From contig CALXLA010000044.1 in assembly GCA_944389075.1 (NCBI GenBank), positions 1-64,000 on the forward strand: 64,000 nt of DNA, written 5' to 3'. Positions 8,429 to 17,121 of the stretch are shown here, one piece after another (the first letter of the stretch is position 1; each line of letters opens with the position of its first letter). A model generated the notes under the pieces. It did no database searches and was not told the origin of the DNA. It saw only the letters and a list, made by a program, of their open reading frames with translations. The translations under genes were made by a program, and so were the position numbers. Source of the stretch: an uncultured Spirochaetaceae bacterium. GTDB taxonomy: Bacteria > Spirochaetota > Spirochaetia > Sphaerochaetales > Sphaerochaetaceae.

Positions 8429-9787
8429 TCAGAGACTCTTCAGGACTTTCCTGAATACATGCTGGAAGAGGATCACGGTGAATGTCACTGACAGGAAGTC
8501 GGCTATCGGTTCTGCAAGGAATACGGCCATAGTCTGATCAGATGTCCAGATATGGGGAAGTACATACATAAGTGGAATCAGCAGTATGAACTTCCTCAGG
8601 ACCGCGACGAATGTAGAGCACTTCGCATTTCCAAGCGCGGTGAATGTCATCTGGCAGGCAACCTGCGCGCCAAACAGCCCTGTTATAGCCATATAGACAC
8701 GAAGCGCAGGTGCAGTGAAGTCTATAAGCGCCTGATCGGATGTGAAGAGGGATGCAAAGCCTGTGGGCAGCAGCTCGACAAACAGCCAAAGCACCATGGA
8801 GTAGACAACGCTTGTCGCAAGAAGGCAGAGATAAGCCTTCCTCACCCTATCCCTGTTCTTGGCACCGAAGTTGTAGCTGATGATCGGCTGAGCGCCCTGT
8901 CCAAGACCCTGAAGCGGCAGCATCGCAAACTGCATGACACTTGAAAGGATGGTCATTGCTCCTACTGCGATATCACCGCCATATCTGAGAAGCGATGAAT
9001 TGAAGCATATGTTGATTATGCTTTCAGATGCCTGCATGACGAATGTGGCGAATCCAAGAGCAAGGGACGGAAGTATGATTTTCCTCTCAAGTTTCATAAG
9101 GGAAGGCCTTATTCTGAGGAAAGTGCGCTTCCCGAACAGGAAGGCAAGCACCCATATTGTGGAAAGTCCCTGTGATATGATCGTAGCAAGAGCCGCACCT
9201 CTTACTCCCATTCCGAATGTGAATATGAATATAGGATCCAGGATTATATTCGAGACAGCACCTATGGCAACGGAAAGCATTCCGGTCTTTGCAAAGCCCT
9301 GAGCCGTGATGAAATAATTCATTCCAAGCGTTATCTGCACGAATATCGTGCCGATTGCATAGATATCCATATAAGCCGTCGCATAGCCTATCGTATTCCC
9401 GCTGGCACCGAAAGCAAGCAGCAGGTCCTCATCCCATATAAGAAGGATGGCAGTGAGCGCGACTGATATCAGGATCTGGAGCGTGAAGCTCTGCGACAGT
9501 GTCTTCTCAGCAGATTCATAGTCCTTTCTTCCCATGAAAATCGAAGAGCGGGGTGCACCACCAGCTCCCACAAGAGATGCAAATGCAGAGACAATCAGGA
9601 TGATCGGCATGCAGACACCTACTCCTGTAAGGGCAAGCGCTCCATCTACTGGCATATGACCGATATATATTCTGTCGACAATGTTGTAGAGCATGTTTAT
9701 AAGCTGTGCAGCAACAGTAGGCAACGCAAGCCTGAAAAGAAGCTTGCCGACAGGTTCCTTGCCCAGAAACTCCTTATTATCACTCAT
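8429..9787 (-). CDS. MATE-family multidrug/solute exporter
   Basis: Inner-membrane cation-coupled exporter of the MATE family, 452 residues with about 12 hydrophobic helices in two related halves. The first half starts with GKLLFRLALPTVAAQLINMLYN and contains MNYFITAQGFAKTGM. The second begins around residue 235 and carries GLGQGAQPIISYNFGAKN, the counterpart of a well-known MATE loop. The start overlaps the upstream MarR gene by four bases, so the regulator and exporter form a two-gene operon. The substrate cannot be told from sequence. Confidence 0.93.
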   Translation of the reverse strand: MSDNKEFLGKEPVGKLLFRLALPTVAAQLINMLYNIVDRIYIGHMPVDGALALTGVGVCMPIILIVSAFASLVGAGGAPRSSIFMGRKDYESAEKTLSQSFTLQILISVALTAILLIWDEDLLLAFGASGNTIGYATAYMDIYAIGTIFVQITLGMNYFITAQGFAKTGMLSVAIGAVSNIILDPIFIFTFGMGVRGAALATIISQGLSTIWVLAFLFGKRTFLRIRPSLMKLERKIILPSLALGFATFVMQASESIINICFNSSLLRYGGDIAVGAMTILSSVMQFAMLPLQGLGQGAQPIISYNFGAKNRDRVRKAYLCLLATSVVYSMVLWLFVELLPTGFASLFTSDQALIDFTAPALRVYMAITGLFGAQVACQMTFTALGNAKCSTFVAVLRKFILLIPLMYVLPHIWTSDQTMAVFLAEPIADFLSVTFTVILFQHVFRKVLKSL

Positions 9788-10215
9788 AGATTTTCCTCCG
9801 CATTCTCATAAAGCCGGCTCATATATGAAAGCAGTGTCTCTATCTCATCGCTTGAGAATCCCCTGAAGATTATCTGGAAAAGCTTTTCAGTATACATGCG
9901 GAGCTCAATCGCTAGAGCCCTCCCCTTTTCAGTGAAGATGAGGTGGATCTTCCTTCTGTCCTCTGAGTCCGTGCTCCTTGTCAGATAGCCCTTGCCTACA
10001 AGCGAATCAACACCGGCAGAGACCATTCCCTTCGGGATGCTTCTCCCGTCGGCAATATCCTGGGCAGTGATTTCATAAGGATGATTGTACAGATAGATGA
10101 GGATGCGCGCCTCGACAGGAGAAAGACCATATGTCCTTCCCGCTTCTTTCATCTCCTTGTCATCCAGCTTCCTTACGGCACGGATTGCATCAACAATAGC
10201 CATCAGCTTGCTCAT
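9784..10215 (-). CDS. MarR-family transcriptional regulator
   Basis: Winged helix-turn-helix repressor of 143 residues. The DNA-binding part spans about residues 30-100: GLSPVEARILIYLYNHPYEIT, the recognition region RSIPKGMVSAGVDSLVGKGYL, and the wing TRSTDSEDRRKIHLIFTEKG. ATG 10215 follows AAAGGAA. It is the first gene of an operon with the MATE exporter, so it probably represses that exporter and responds to one of its substrates. No clear MarR palindrome was identified upstream. Confidence 0.93.
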   Translation of the reverse strand: MSKLMAIVDAIRAVRKLDDKEMKEAGRTYGLSPVEARILIYLYNHPYEITAQDIADGRSIPKGMVSAGVDSLVGKGYLTRSTDSEDRRKIHLIFTEKGRALAIELRMYTEKLFQIIFRGFSSDEIETLLSYMSRLYENAEENL

Positions 10216-10350
10216 ATATGTTCCTTTTGAAATTGTTCAGAAAAGAACTATACTCAGAATGAATCCCATGTCAATATGAATCCGGAAGGATATTACGGGA
10301 AAACGGATTGGTTATGGTTACTGCCTTCCATGCCAGATAACAAGAGCTGT

Positions 10351-10375
10351 AAAAATGGCTCCGCAAAGGAGCCAT
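10351..10375 (-). terminator. Intrinsic terminator after the dihydropyrimidinase-like gene
   Basis: On the minus strand an 8-bp stem (10355-10362 with 10368-10375, ATGGCTCC/GGAGCCAT), with a five-base loop, is followed by a T-run at 10351-10354. It starts just after the stop at 10379. Confidence 0.85.
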
Positions 10376-10378
10376 CTG

Positions 10379-11746
10379 CTATTTCCTTCTGACCTTGAGG
10401 AACCGGCCATCGCCTTCAACGCCAAGATAGAGGCCATCGCCCATTATCAAGCGGCCTCTGAGGTATGTCATGACGACCTTGCCAGTTACAGTCATGCCTT
10501 CATATGCAGTATAACCAGATGCAGAGTGTATCGAATCCTTGCTCAGCGTCCATGAATAGTCAGGATTGAACAGTACTATATCAGCATCTGTCCCTTCTTC
10601 AAGTGACCCCTTCTCAGGATACAGCCCGAAGTACTTCGCAGGACCCGTGGATATGAGATTCACGACCTGTGAAAGCGACAGCCGTCCGGTGACAAGGCTG
10701 AATGTATGGATCAGAGGAAGCAGTTCCTCGGTACCGGGGATTCCTGGATAGATGGTCCTGCAGTCATCGCTTGCAAGCTTCTGCTCATATGTGAATGAGC
10801 AATGATCTGTCGCGACAACTTGTATCTCGCCATCAAGAAGCGCTTCCTGAAGAGCCTCATTATCCTCCTTTGTCCGCAATGGAGGTGTCATCACATACAG
10901 AGGGCCTTTCTCTCCTTCAAGCTTCGACTTATCCAGGAAAAGATAGTGCGGAGTCGTCTCTGCTATCACCTTTACGCCCCTGGCCCTGAGTTCCCTCACA
11001 GCCATAAGGCCTTCCTTTGACGAAAGGTGTACGATATACACAGGCATACCGATTTCCTCGGCGATTCCACCAACATATCTTATTGCAGCAGCTTCAGCAG
11101 ATGCAGGGCGAAGCAACGCATGGTCTGCAGGCTTGTATGTTCCCTTCCATCCTTTTCCGATTTCAGTGATTATGCCATCATCCTCTGCATGAACAGTCAC
11201 CATGAGCCCAAGCTCGTTTGCCATGGAGAATATGGCCTTGAGCTCATCCCGCTTCTCCACAAGATAGCCGACATCCCTGTATGTGGTGAAAATCTTCAGG
11301 GTACCGACACCTGAGGATGCAAGCTCCGCAAGCTCCTTATCAAGATCATCGCGATAGCCATAGACTCCCTGATGGAGCGCATAGTCGATAGCCATTGGAG
11401 CCATCTCCTTGCGTCTTGCGTCCGCAGACCCCTTAAGCGATATTTTGTCATCATCTGCGAAATCAACGACAGTGGTGACACCACCGAAAGCCGCAAGCCT
11501 CGAGCCTTCAGCAAATGAATCCGCAGTCACTGTGCCTCGCGATACCAGATGGTAATGCGTATGCGCATCTATGATTCCCGGAAGGACACATAGTCCTTCT
11601 GCATGGATAAGCTGCGTATCAGACGGAAGGGATGCCGGATTGATATCAGGGGCAACTCTCCTGATCTTCGAGCCTTCGATATAGATATCCTGATGTCTCA
11701 TCCACTCTGTGTCTACTAATAAGCCACCTTTGATTAATGTACGCAT
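10379..11746 (-). CDS. Dihydropyrimidinase/hydantoinase-family amidohydrolase
   Basis: Zinc-dependent cyclic amidohydrolase of 455 residues that opens hydantoin or dihydropyrimidine rings. Metal-site motifs follow the family order: GIIDAHTHYH near residue 58, KIFTTYRDVGY around 150 (expected carbamylated lysine), VHAEDDG near 185, VHLSSKEG near 240 and ATDHCSF near 315. The C-terminal GTDADIVLFNPD is typical. Proteins of this family sit beside diaminopropionate ammonia-lyase in anaerobic purine-degradation clusters of gut bacteria; that enzyme is encoded 4 kb away here. There is no Shine-Dalgarno; TGATAGAAT lies seven bases before the ATG, suggesting a leaderless start. Allantoinase activity is an alternative. 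Confidence 0.88.
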   Translation of the reverse strand: MRTLIKGGLLVDTEWMRHQDIYIEGSKIRRVAPDINPASLPSDTQLIHAEGLCVLPGIIDAHTHYHLVSRGTVTADSFAEGSRLAAFGGVTTVVDFADDDKISLKGSADARRKEMAPMAIDYALHQGVYGYRDDLDKELAELASSGVGTLKIFTTYRDVGYLVEKRDELKAIFSMANELGLMVTVHAEDDGIITEIGKGWKGTYKPADHALLRPASAEAAAIRYVGGIAEEIGMPVYIVHLSSKEGLMAVRELRARGVKVIAETTPHYLFLDKSKLEGEKGPLYVMTPPLRTKEDNEALQEALLDGEIQVVATDHCSFTYEQKLASDDCRTIYPGIPGTEELLPLIHTFSLVTGRLSLSQVVNLISTGPAKYFGLYPEKGSLEEGTDADIVLFNPDYSWTLSKDSIHSASGYTAYEGMTVTGKVVMTYLRGRLIMGDGLYLGVEGDGRFLKVRRK

Positions 11747-11771
11747 ATCGATAATTCTATCACATGTTTCA

Positions 11772-12431
11772 TTACCAGACTATCGGAGATTCGCCGCGGC
11801 ACTCCAAGAACTGGTTGCATGCCTTGAAGTGTCCATTGCCGAAGAATCCCCTGTAAGCGCTTAGCGGACTCGGATGCGCGGACTCAAGGATGAGATGAGA
11901 TGGATTCGTTATCAGTGTCTTCTTGCTTCTCGCATAGCTTCCCCAGAGCATGAAAACCCTTGGCTTCGAATCCTGGCCGAGAGCACTTATGGCATTGTCA
12001 GTAAAACGTTCCCATCCGCGACCCGCATGTGATGCCGCCCTGTGTGCGACTACTGTAAGCGTAGAGTTAAGAAGAAGGACGCCCTGTCTTGCCCAGCGCG
12101 TGAGATCTGAGGACCATGGTCCCTGCTCCACTCCCTCATCGATTATCTCCTGATGGATGTTCTTGAGTGATGGAGGTTCCTCTGTTCCCTCCTGGACAGA
12201 GAATGACAGGCCCATTGCCTGCCCTGGCTCATGATACGGGTCCTGCCCGACGATGACGACCTTAGTATCGCTGAAAGGTGTGAGGCAGAATGCGTTGAAT
12301 ATCATGTTCATAGGAGGATACACAGTTTTCGTAGCATATTCCGTCTTCAGGAAGCTCCTGAGATTCAGATAGTACGGCTTCGCCTGCTCTTCATCGAAAA
12401 GCGGCTGCCAGTCATTGCCAACTCTTATCAT
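11772..12431 (-). CDS. ung: Uracil-DNA glycosylase, family 1
   Basis: Base-excision repair enzyme removing uracil from DNA. The 219-residue length is normal. The catalytic water-activating loop GQDPYHEPGQAMGLSFSV (around residue 60) has the essential aspartate, LLLNSTLTV contains the uracil-recognising asparagine, and the DNA-binding histidine loop AHPSPLS lies near residue 185. ATG 12431 has no Shine-Dalgarno, but TATACT (12439-12444) lies seven bases upstream. The dihydropyrimidinase-like gene follows after 25 bp. Confidence 0.97.
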   Translation of the reverse strand: MIRVGNDWQPLFDEEQAKPYYLNLRSFLKTEYATKTVYPPMNMIFNAFCLTPFSDTKVVIVGQDPYHEPGQAMGLSFSVQEGTEEPPSLKNIHQEIIDEGVEQGPWSSDLTRWARQGVLLLNSTLTVVAHRAASHAGRGWERFTDNAISALGQDSKPRVFMLWGSYARSKKTLITNPSHLILESAHPSPLSAYRGFFGNGHFKACNQFLECRGESPIVW

Positions 12432-12480
12432 ACTGAAGAGTATAGCTGAAAATTCCTGATCTTTGCTTTAGAATTGACGC

Positions 12481-12954
12481 ATGGAACCAATCGATGTTGT
12501 ACAGTTCATCAGGGAAAGGGAAGAGAAACTCGGAGGCAAAATCCTCTACAGATCATACTGCACCTGGTATGCACGGCTAGGCCATGAGATAAGGGAGTAC
12601 GGCATACTGCTCTATACGGATGGGAAGACTTTCGCGTATGAGGACTTCGACAGGGAACCTGCGATCCTGGGCATACCAATCAGGAGAGGAAAGCCAAGAG
12701 GAGAAGTATACAAGAAGCTTGAAGTGAGCTTCCCTATCAGGGATATCAGGGACATTTCCCAGGTTACATGGTCTTCTGCAGTAAAGGCCGCAAGATGCGG
12801 ACGCGATATCTCGAAGAGCGCGAACTGGTTTGACAGGATCTTCAGGAGGATACTGACAAAGCTCTCGCTCAGCGATGGGACAATAATCTACATCGAACCA
12901 TTCAATCACAAGGAACTCGTCAGCAAGATAAAGGAATTCAGGGAGGAATCATGA
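12481..12954 (+). CDS. Conserved-looking hypothetical protein upstream of phosphohexomutase
   Basis: I do not recognise this 157-residue protein. It has no signal peptide or membrane helix, is rich in arginine and lysine, and has an evenly mixed alpha/beta character. The C-terminus (about 125-155) resembles a PH-like strand-helix pattern (LSDGTIIYIEPFNHKELVSKI), only a structural impression. Its stop overlaps the start of the mutase gene by four bases, so the two are translated together. The ATG lies six bases after TAGAAT (12469-12474) with no Shine-Dalgarno, which again suggests a leaderless start. Codon usage matches its neighbours. Confidence 0.75.
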   Translation: MEPIDVVQFIREREEKLGGKILYRSYCTWYARLGHEIREYGILLYTDGKTFAYEDFDREPAILGIPIRRGKPRGEVYKKLEVSFPIRDIRDISQVTWSSAVKAARCGRDISKSANWFDRIFRRILTKLSLSDGTIIYIEPFNHKELVSKIKEFREES

Positions 12955-14291
12955 GCGCTTTCAAGGCATATGACATCAGAGGAATCTGGGGAAAGGAAAT
13001 CGATGAGGATCTCTGCTACAAGGTAGGCTTCTTCCTTCCCGGATTGCTTGGCGCGGATCAGGTTATTGTCGGACGTGATATAAGGATATCTTCTCCTGCA
13101 GCTCATGATGCGCTTGTAAAGGGCATAACTGATAGCGGATGCGATGTATGGGATCTCGGACTCGCGACAACGCCAATGGTATACTTTGCCACAGCTGTGC
13201 TGGATGCCGCGGCGTCAGTACAGATCACGGCATCGCATAACAGCAAGGAATACAATGGCCTGAAGGTAAGCCGCAGAGGCGCTTTGCCTGTAGGTATCGA
13301 CACAGGTCTCAGTGACCTTGAGAGGATGTGCCGTGAAAACACGATAACACCTTCGGAGAAGAAGGGATCTGTCAGGGATTATTCATATATAAGGAAGGAA
13401 TACATCAGCTATATGCGCCAGTTCGTCGATATCGATGGCCTGAGCATCGTGGTCGATGGTTCTTCCGGTGTGACAAATCTCGTAAACAAGGAAATCCTCG
13501 GGACAGATAATGTCAGATACATAAATGATGAATTCGATGGCACATTCTCAGCTCATGAGCCTAATCCGCTTGATCCGGATAACTGCAGGATGCTTTCCGA
13601 GGCCGTTCTCAAGACAGGTGCAGATATAGGAGTGATCTACGATGGCGATGGTGACAGGGTCGTATTCACAGATGAGAAAGGAAATTTCATACAGCCTGAT
13701 TACATAACAGCAATCATCGGCAGATACTACAGCCGGAAAGGCATTACAGGCAACTGCGTACAGGATATCAGGACATCGAGAAGCACAACGGAATATCTTG
13801 AGAAGATTGGATTCTCTGTCACCACATGGAAAGTCGGGCACGCATTCGCCAAGCTGAAGATCAGGGAGCTTGATGCCGTATTCGGCGGAGAACTTGCCGG
13901 TCACTTCTACTTCAGGGATTTCTTCTGGTGCGACTCAGGGATCTTCGCATCGCTTCTTGTGCTCTCAGTGGTGAAGGAACTCAAGAAGAGCGGCAGGACA
14001 ATGTCACAGGAAATCGGGGATATCGTAAAGTATGCAAACAGCGGGGAGCTCAATTTCAGGATCGATGACAAGGATGGCGCTATGAAGGCACTCTGCGATG
14101 AGTATCTTCCGCTTCACCCTATCCGCGTGATGGATTTCGATGGTTACAGAATAGAATTCAGCTCATGGTGGTTCAATGTACGGAAATCGAATACGGAGCC
14201 ATATCTCAGGGTCGTCGCGGAAGCTGCGGACAAAGAACTGCTTGATCTTAAGCTTAATGAGATAAAAGCTATACTTATGAGATTCAAATAA
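12951..14291 (+). CDS. Phosphomannomutase/phosphoglucomutase
   Basis: Alpha-D-phosphohexomutase of 446 residues that interconverts hexose 1- and 6-phosphates for nucleotide-sugar synthesis. The four signature regions are present in order: catalytic phosphoserine loop ITASHNSKEYNG (near residue 93), metal loop YDGDGDRV (near 228), sugar-recognition loop GGELAGHFYFRD (near 310) and phosphate-binding RKSNTEPYLRV (near 408). The start follows AGGGAGG and overlaps the upstream gene. Downstream galE on the same strand fits a supply of sugar nucleotides. Whether mannose or glucose phosphate is preferred cannot be told. Confidence 0.93.
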   Translation: MSAFKAYDIRGIWGKEIDEDLCYKVGFFLPGLLGADQVIVGRDIRISSPAAHDALVKGITDSGCDVWDLGLATTPMVYFATAVLDAAASVQITASHNSKEYNGLKVSRRGALPVGIDTGLSDLERMCRENTITPSEKKGSVRDYSYIRKEYISYMRQFVDIDGLSIVVDGSSGVTNLVNKEILGTDNVRYINDEFDGTFSAHEPNPLDPDNCRMLSEAVLKTGADIGVIYDGDGDRVVFTDEKGNFIQPDYITAIIGRYYSRKGITGNCVQDIRTSRSTTEYLEKIGFSVTTWKVGHAFAKLKIRELDAVFGGELAGHFYFRDFFWCDSGIFASLLVLSVVKELKKSGRTMSQEIGDIVKYANSGELNFRIDDKDGAMKALCDEYLPLHPIRVMDFDGYRIEFSSWWFNVRKSNTEPYLRVVAEAADKELLDLKLNEIKAILMRFK

Positions 14292-14328
14292 TGGGCAATT
14301 AGCGCTAGAATCAGGGGTGGAGGAGAAA

Positions 14329-15306
14329 ATGAAGGTACTTCTTTTCGGTGGTGCCGGGTATATCGGTACACACGTTGCAATGGCATTCATGGATCGCGGC
14401 GATACAGTCGGCATCTATGACAATCTCTCTACAGGTCTGCGGTCGAATGTACCTGAAGGCGCTTATTTCTATGAAGGGGATATCCTGGACAGAGAACATG
14501 TTTCAGCTGTCCTTTCGGAAGGATGGGATGCTGCCGTGCATCTTGCTGCGTTCAAGGCTGCCGGAGAGTCGATGATAAAACCGGAGAAATACAGCGAGAA
14601 CAACATAACAGGCTCGCTTATCATAATGACTGAGTGCGAAAAGCATGGATGCATGAACTTCATACTCTCTTCGTCAGCTGCCACATATGGTGAGCCTCAG
14701 TACATCCCGATTGATGAGAACCATCCTACGAACCCGGAGAACTACTATGGCTATACCAAACTTGCCATAGAGCAAAATCTCGCATGGTATTCAAAGCTCA
14801 GGGGAATGCATTTCGCTGCTCTCAGGTATTTCAACGCAGCAGGATATGACACGGAAGGAAGGATGCTTGGCCTCGAGAAGAATCCCGCGAACCTTCTTCC
14901 TATCATCATGGAATGCGCTTGCGGAATGAGGGAGAAAGTCGGCATATTCGGGACAGACTATGATACACCTGATGGCACATGCATCAGGGATTATGTGCAT
15001 GTCACAGATCTTGCTGATGCGCATGTCGCAGCTGCTGACTACATAATGAAGAACAGCAAGAACATAATCGTTAACCTTGGATCAGAGACCGGCATATCGG
15101 TCAGGGAGATGGTCGAGGCTGCAAGGAGAATCACTGGCAAGCCAATTCCATCAGAAGACCAGCCAAGAAGACCAGGAGACCCCGCGAGGCTTGTTGCATC
15201 ATCCTCTCTCGCACACAAGGAGCTCGGATGGACTGCAAAGCATTCGGATGTAGATACCCTGATATCCTCGACATGGAAGGTATATCTGGCAAACACAGCA
15301 AGGTGA
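14329..15306 (+). CDS. galE: UDP-glucose 4-epimerase
   Basis: Short-chain dehydrogenase-fold epimerase of 325 residues interconverting UDP-glucose and UDP-galactose with bound NAD. The N-terminus is a Rossmann motif (LLFGGAGYIGTH). The catalytic serine lies in SSAATYGEP, followed by YxxxK in YYGYTKLAIE near residue 145; ALRYFNAAGYD and RDYVHVTDLADAH are family hallmarks. I chose ATG 14329, placed after GGAGGAG, rather than an in-frame GTG at 14317. It follows the phosphohexomutase gene by 37 bp and ends at a strong terminator. Confidence 0.96.
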   Translation: MKVLLFGGAGYIGTHVAMAFMDRGDTVGIYDNLSTGLRSNVPEGAYFYEGDILDREHVSAVLSEGWDAAVHLAAFKAAGESMIKPEKYSENNITGSLIIMTECEKHGCMNFILSSSAATYGEPQYIPIDENHPTNPENYYGYTKLAIEQNLAWYSKLRGMHFAALRYFNAAGYDTEGRMLGLEKNPANLLPIIMECACGMREKVGIFGTDYDTPDGTCIRDYVHVTDLADAHVAAADYIMKNSKNIIVNLGSETGISVREMVEAARRITGKPIPSEDQPRRPGDPARLVASSSLAHKELGWTAKHSDVDTLISSTWKVYLANTAR

Positions 15307-15317
15307 CATGACATCTC

Positions 15318-15350
15318 AGCCTTCTGGAAAACCCGGAGGGCTTATTTTTA
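15318..15350 (+). terminator. Intrinsic terminator after galE
   Basis: A 10-bp stem (15318-15327 with 15333-15342, including G-T pairs) encloses the loop AAAAC and is followed by TATTTTTA. It ends the mutase-galE unit right before the dpaL control region. Confidence 0.88.
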
Positions 15351-15441
15351 CATCAAAATCAATATCTTATTTTGATGTATACATCAATTTTTGATATAAA
15401 TCATTCCATATATTGAGTTTATTTCAGCAAAATCATATATT
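15349..15441 (+). promoter_or_regulatory. dpaL control region: palindromic operator over the promoter
   Basis: TTGATGTATACATCAA (15372-15387) is a perfect 16-bp palindrome. Further half-sites in alternating orientation flank it: TACATCAA at 15349-15356 and TTGATATA at 15391-15398. A promoter fits inside, with -35 TTGATG (15372-15377), a 17-base spacer and -10 TATAAA (15395-15400). A protein on the palindrome would cover the -35 and block RNA polymerase. The TGTATACA centre resembles GntR-family operators. A second possible promoter (TTGAGT 15413-15418, TATATT 15436-15441) would start at the ATG itself. Confidence 0.65.
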
Positions 15442-15447
15442 CAGGCC

Positions 15448-16680
15448 ATGCTTGATTTCGATTATATTGTCTATGATTATGGGAAAAAGGACCAGACAAG
15501 AGCCACAGAGCTCTTCAATGTCGATATCGCACGCCGTGCAATGAAGTTCCACAGGGATATTCCCGGCTACAGGATGACAAGACTTGTTGCACTTCCACAT
15601 CTTGCATCGATGCTTGGAATCGGCGGAATCTACATAAAGGACGAGGCACAGCGTCTTGAGCTGAACAGCTTCAAGGTCCTCGGTGGCTCATACGCCATAT
15701 CACGATTCATCCAGAAGAAGCTCGGGCTTTCAGATGATGAGACAACATATGATTACCTCGCATCAGAGGAATGCCACAAGCGTCTTGGAAACATCACATT
15801 CGCAGCTGCGACAGATGGAAACCACGGAAGGGGCATCGCATGGGCCGCAATGAAGCTCAATCACAAATGCGTCATCTACGTGCACAAGGAAACTTCAAAA
15901 GCAAGGATTGAAGCAATCAGGAGCTATGGTGCTGAGGTTAATGTAGTCGACGGCAACTATGATGATGCGGTACGCCTTATCGCGGAAGATGCAAAGAAGT
16001 ACGGCTGGACTATAATCAGCGATACATCCTGGGATGGCTACACGGAAATCCCGACATGGATCATGCAAGGTTATACGACAATGCTTCTTGAGGCACAGGA
16101 AGAGTTTGCAGGAATGGGCATAAAGAGGCCGACTCATGTCATCGTACAGGCAGGCGTCGGTGCGCTGGCAGCATCTGTAGTAGGTTTCTATACAGCTCTC
16201 TTCCCGGAAAATCCTCCGATCTTCATAGTAGTTGAGCCAAATAAAGCTCCTTGCGTATTTGAGTCAATCAAAGCTAATGATGGCAGATGCCACAGCGTGA
16301 AAGGCTCTCTTGATACAATCATGGCAGGACTTGCCTGCGGAGATCCGTCCCCTATCGCTTTCGATATACTTTCTCATAATGCTGACTTCTTCCTTTCTGT
16401 CCCTGATTATGTGGCAGCAAGGGGAATGAGGATTCTCTCCTGTCCTCTCAAGGGAGATCCGTTCATGATCTCCGGCGAATCAGGAGCGGTCCCTCTCGGA
16501 GCTCTTTATGCGATAATGACAGAGAAAGGCGATGAGGATCTCAGGAAGAAGATGAAGCTTGACAAAGACTCCCTCGTCTTCATGGTAAACACAGAAGGAA
16601 ATACAGATCCAAAGCATTTCAGGCAGATTATCTGGGATGGCTGCGATCCTGTTCCTTATGAATATCGCACAAGAAGATAG
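15448..16680 (+). CDS. dpaL: Diaminopropionate ammonia-lyase
   Basis: PLP enzyme of fold type II that converts 2,3-diaminopropionate to pyruvate and ammonia (YgeX in E. coli). The 410-residue length is normal. The PLP lysine is K76 in LNSFKVLGGSYA, the phosphate/substrate loop is ATDGNHGRGIAWAA, and VQAGVGALAAS is the glycine-rich cofactor phosphate site near residue 235. In gut anaerobes this enzyme is part of purine-breakdown gene sets, which fits the dihydropyrimidinase-like and NCS2 genes nearby. The ribosome-binding site is weak. The gene is preceded by a strong palindromic operator and is probably repressed until a substrate is present. Confidence 0.93.
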   Translation: MLDFDYIVYDYGKKDQTRATELFNVDIARRAMKFHRDIPGYRMTRLVALPHLASMLGIGGIYIKDEAQRLELNSFKVLGGSYAISRFIQKKLGLSDDETTYDYLASEECHKRLGNITFAAATDGNHGRGIAWAAMKLNHKCVIYVHKETSKARIEAIRSYGAEVNVVDGNYDDAVRLIAEDAKKYGWTIISDTSWDGYTEIPTWIMQGYTTMLLEAQEEFAGMGIKRPTHVIVQAGVGALAASVVGFYTALFPENPPIFIVVEPNKAPCVFESIKANDGRCHSVKGSLDTIMAGLACGDPSPIAFDILSHNADFFLSVPDYVAARGMRILSCPLKGDPFMISGESGAVPLGALYAIMTEKGDEDLRKKMKLDKDSLVFMVNTEGNTDPKHFRQIIWDGCDPVPYEYRTRR

Positions 16681-17014
16681 CGCATCACCTGCAATGCAGG
16701 ATCAATAACTTGTATTGCAGGAAATTAGCCAGATAATCACAAAAACTGCAAACAACGATTTGCCCACGGAATTCTGAAACCATGGGCAAATCGTGGGCAG
16801 AGTTGTCTCAGGCATGCAATATGCTTTTGAAAAGTTGGTATTTGATGTACTTGAGATACAATGGGGATAGATAGAAACTATCGAGGTATATGGCATTCCA
16901 ATACTCGGCAATGCAGTCAGATAGTTGCATAGAGCTAAATTCAGAAAGGATATTTTGCAGATGTTTGACAGCAATATGCAGAGAGAATATATTATAATCA
17001 CAGATGCAGCAATG
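16681..17014. other. Gene-poor stretch with inverted repeats and possible gene remnant
   Basis: No convincing gene lies here. CCTGCAAT/ATTGCAGG (16688-16695, 16714-16721) and an 11-bp perfect inverted repeat, CGATTTGCCCA/TGGGCAAATCG (16756-16766, 16783-16793), lack T-tails. Around 16811-16920 the plus strand reads as short, stop-interrupted peptide pieces, which may be an eroded gene; I cannot name it. The stretch leads into the structured RNA before the DUF3800 gene. Confidence 0.5.
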
Positions 17015-17094
17015 CAGACTGGTTATCGGGGAGTGCCGGGCGGATGCCTAAGCGTATGCCCTAGTGGCGAAGTACGTCTGCCCCTGAGGGCCAC
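17015..17094 (+). ncRNA. Structured RNA upstream of DUF3800 gene (DUF3800-type RNA motif candidate)
   Basis: A compact G+C-rich block directly precedes the DUF3800 gene. Visible pairings are CAGAC 17015-17019 with GTCTG 17076-17080; GGGG 17028-17031 with CCCC 17081-17084, which crosses the first and makes a pseudoknot; GCC 17035-17037 with GGC 17066-17068; GGGC 17038-17041 with GCCC 17058-17061; and an inner ATGC/GCGT hairpin with loop CTAA (17044-17055). GTGGC 17064-17068 could instead pair with GCCAC 17090-17094. Several RNA motifs upstream of DUF3800 genes are catalogued (DUF3800-I and later), and this is probably one; I cannot assign which. Confidence 0.65.
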
Positions 17095-17121
17095 CTTCTT
17101 TTTCAAGGAGGTGGTTTGTTT

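Noticed and set aside
16702-17001. Minus-strand frame of 99 codons, hydrophobic
   Set aside because: No ribosome site, no family, odd composition, and it overlaps inverted repeats and the edge of the structured RNA; read as chance.
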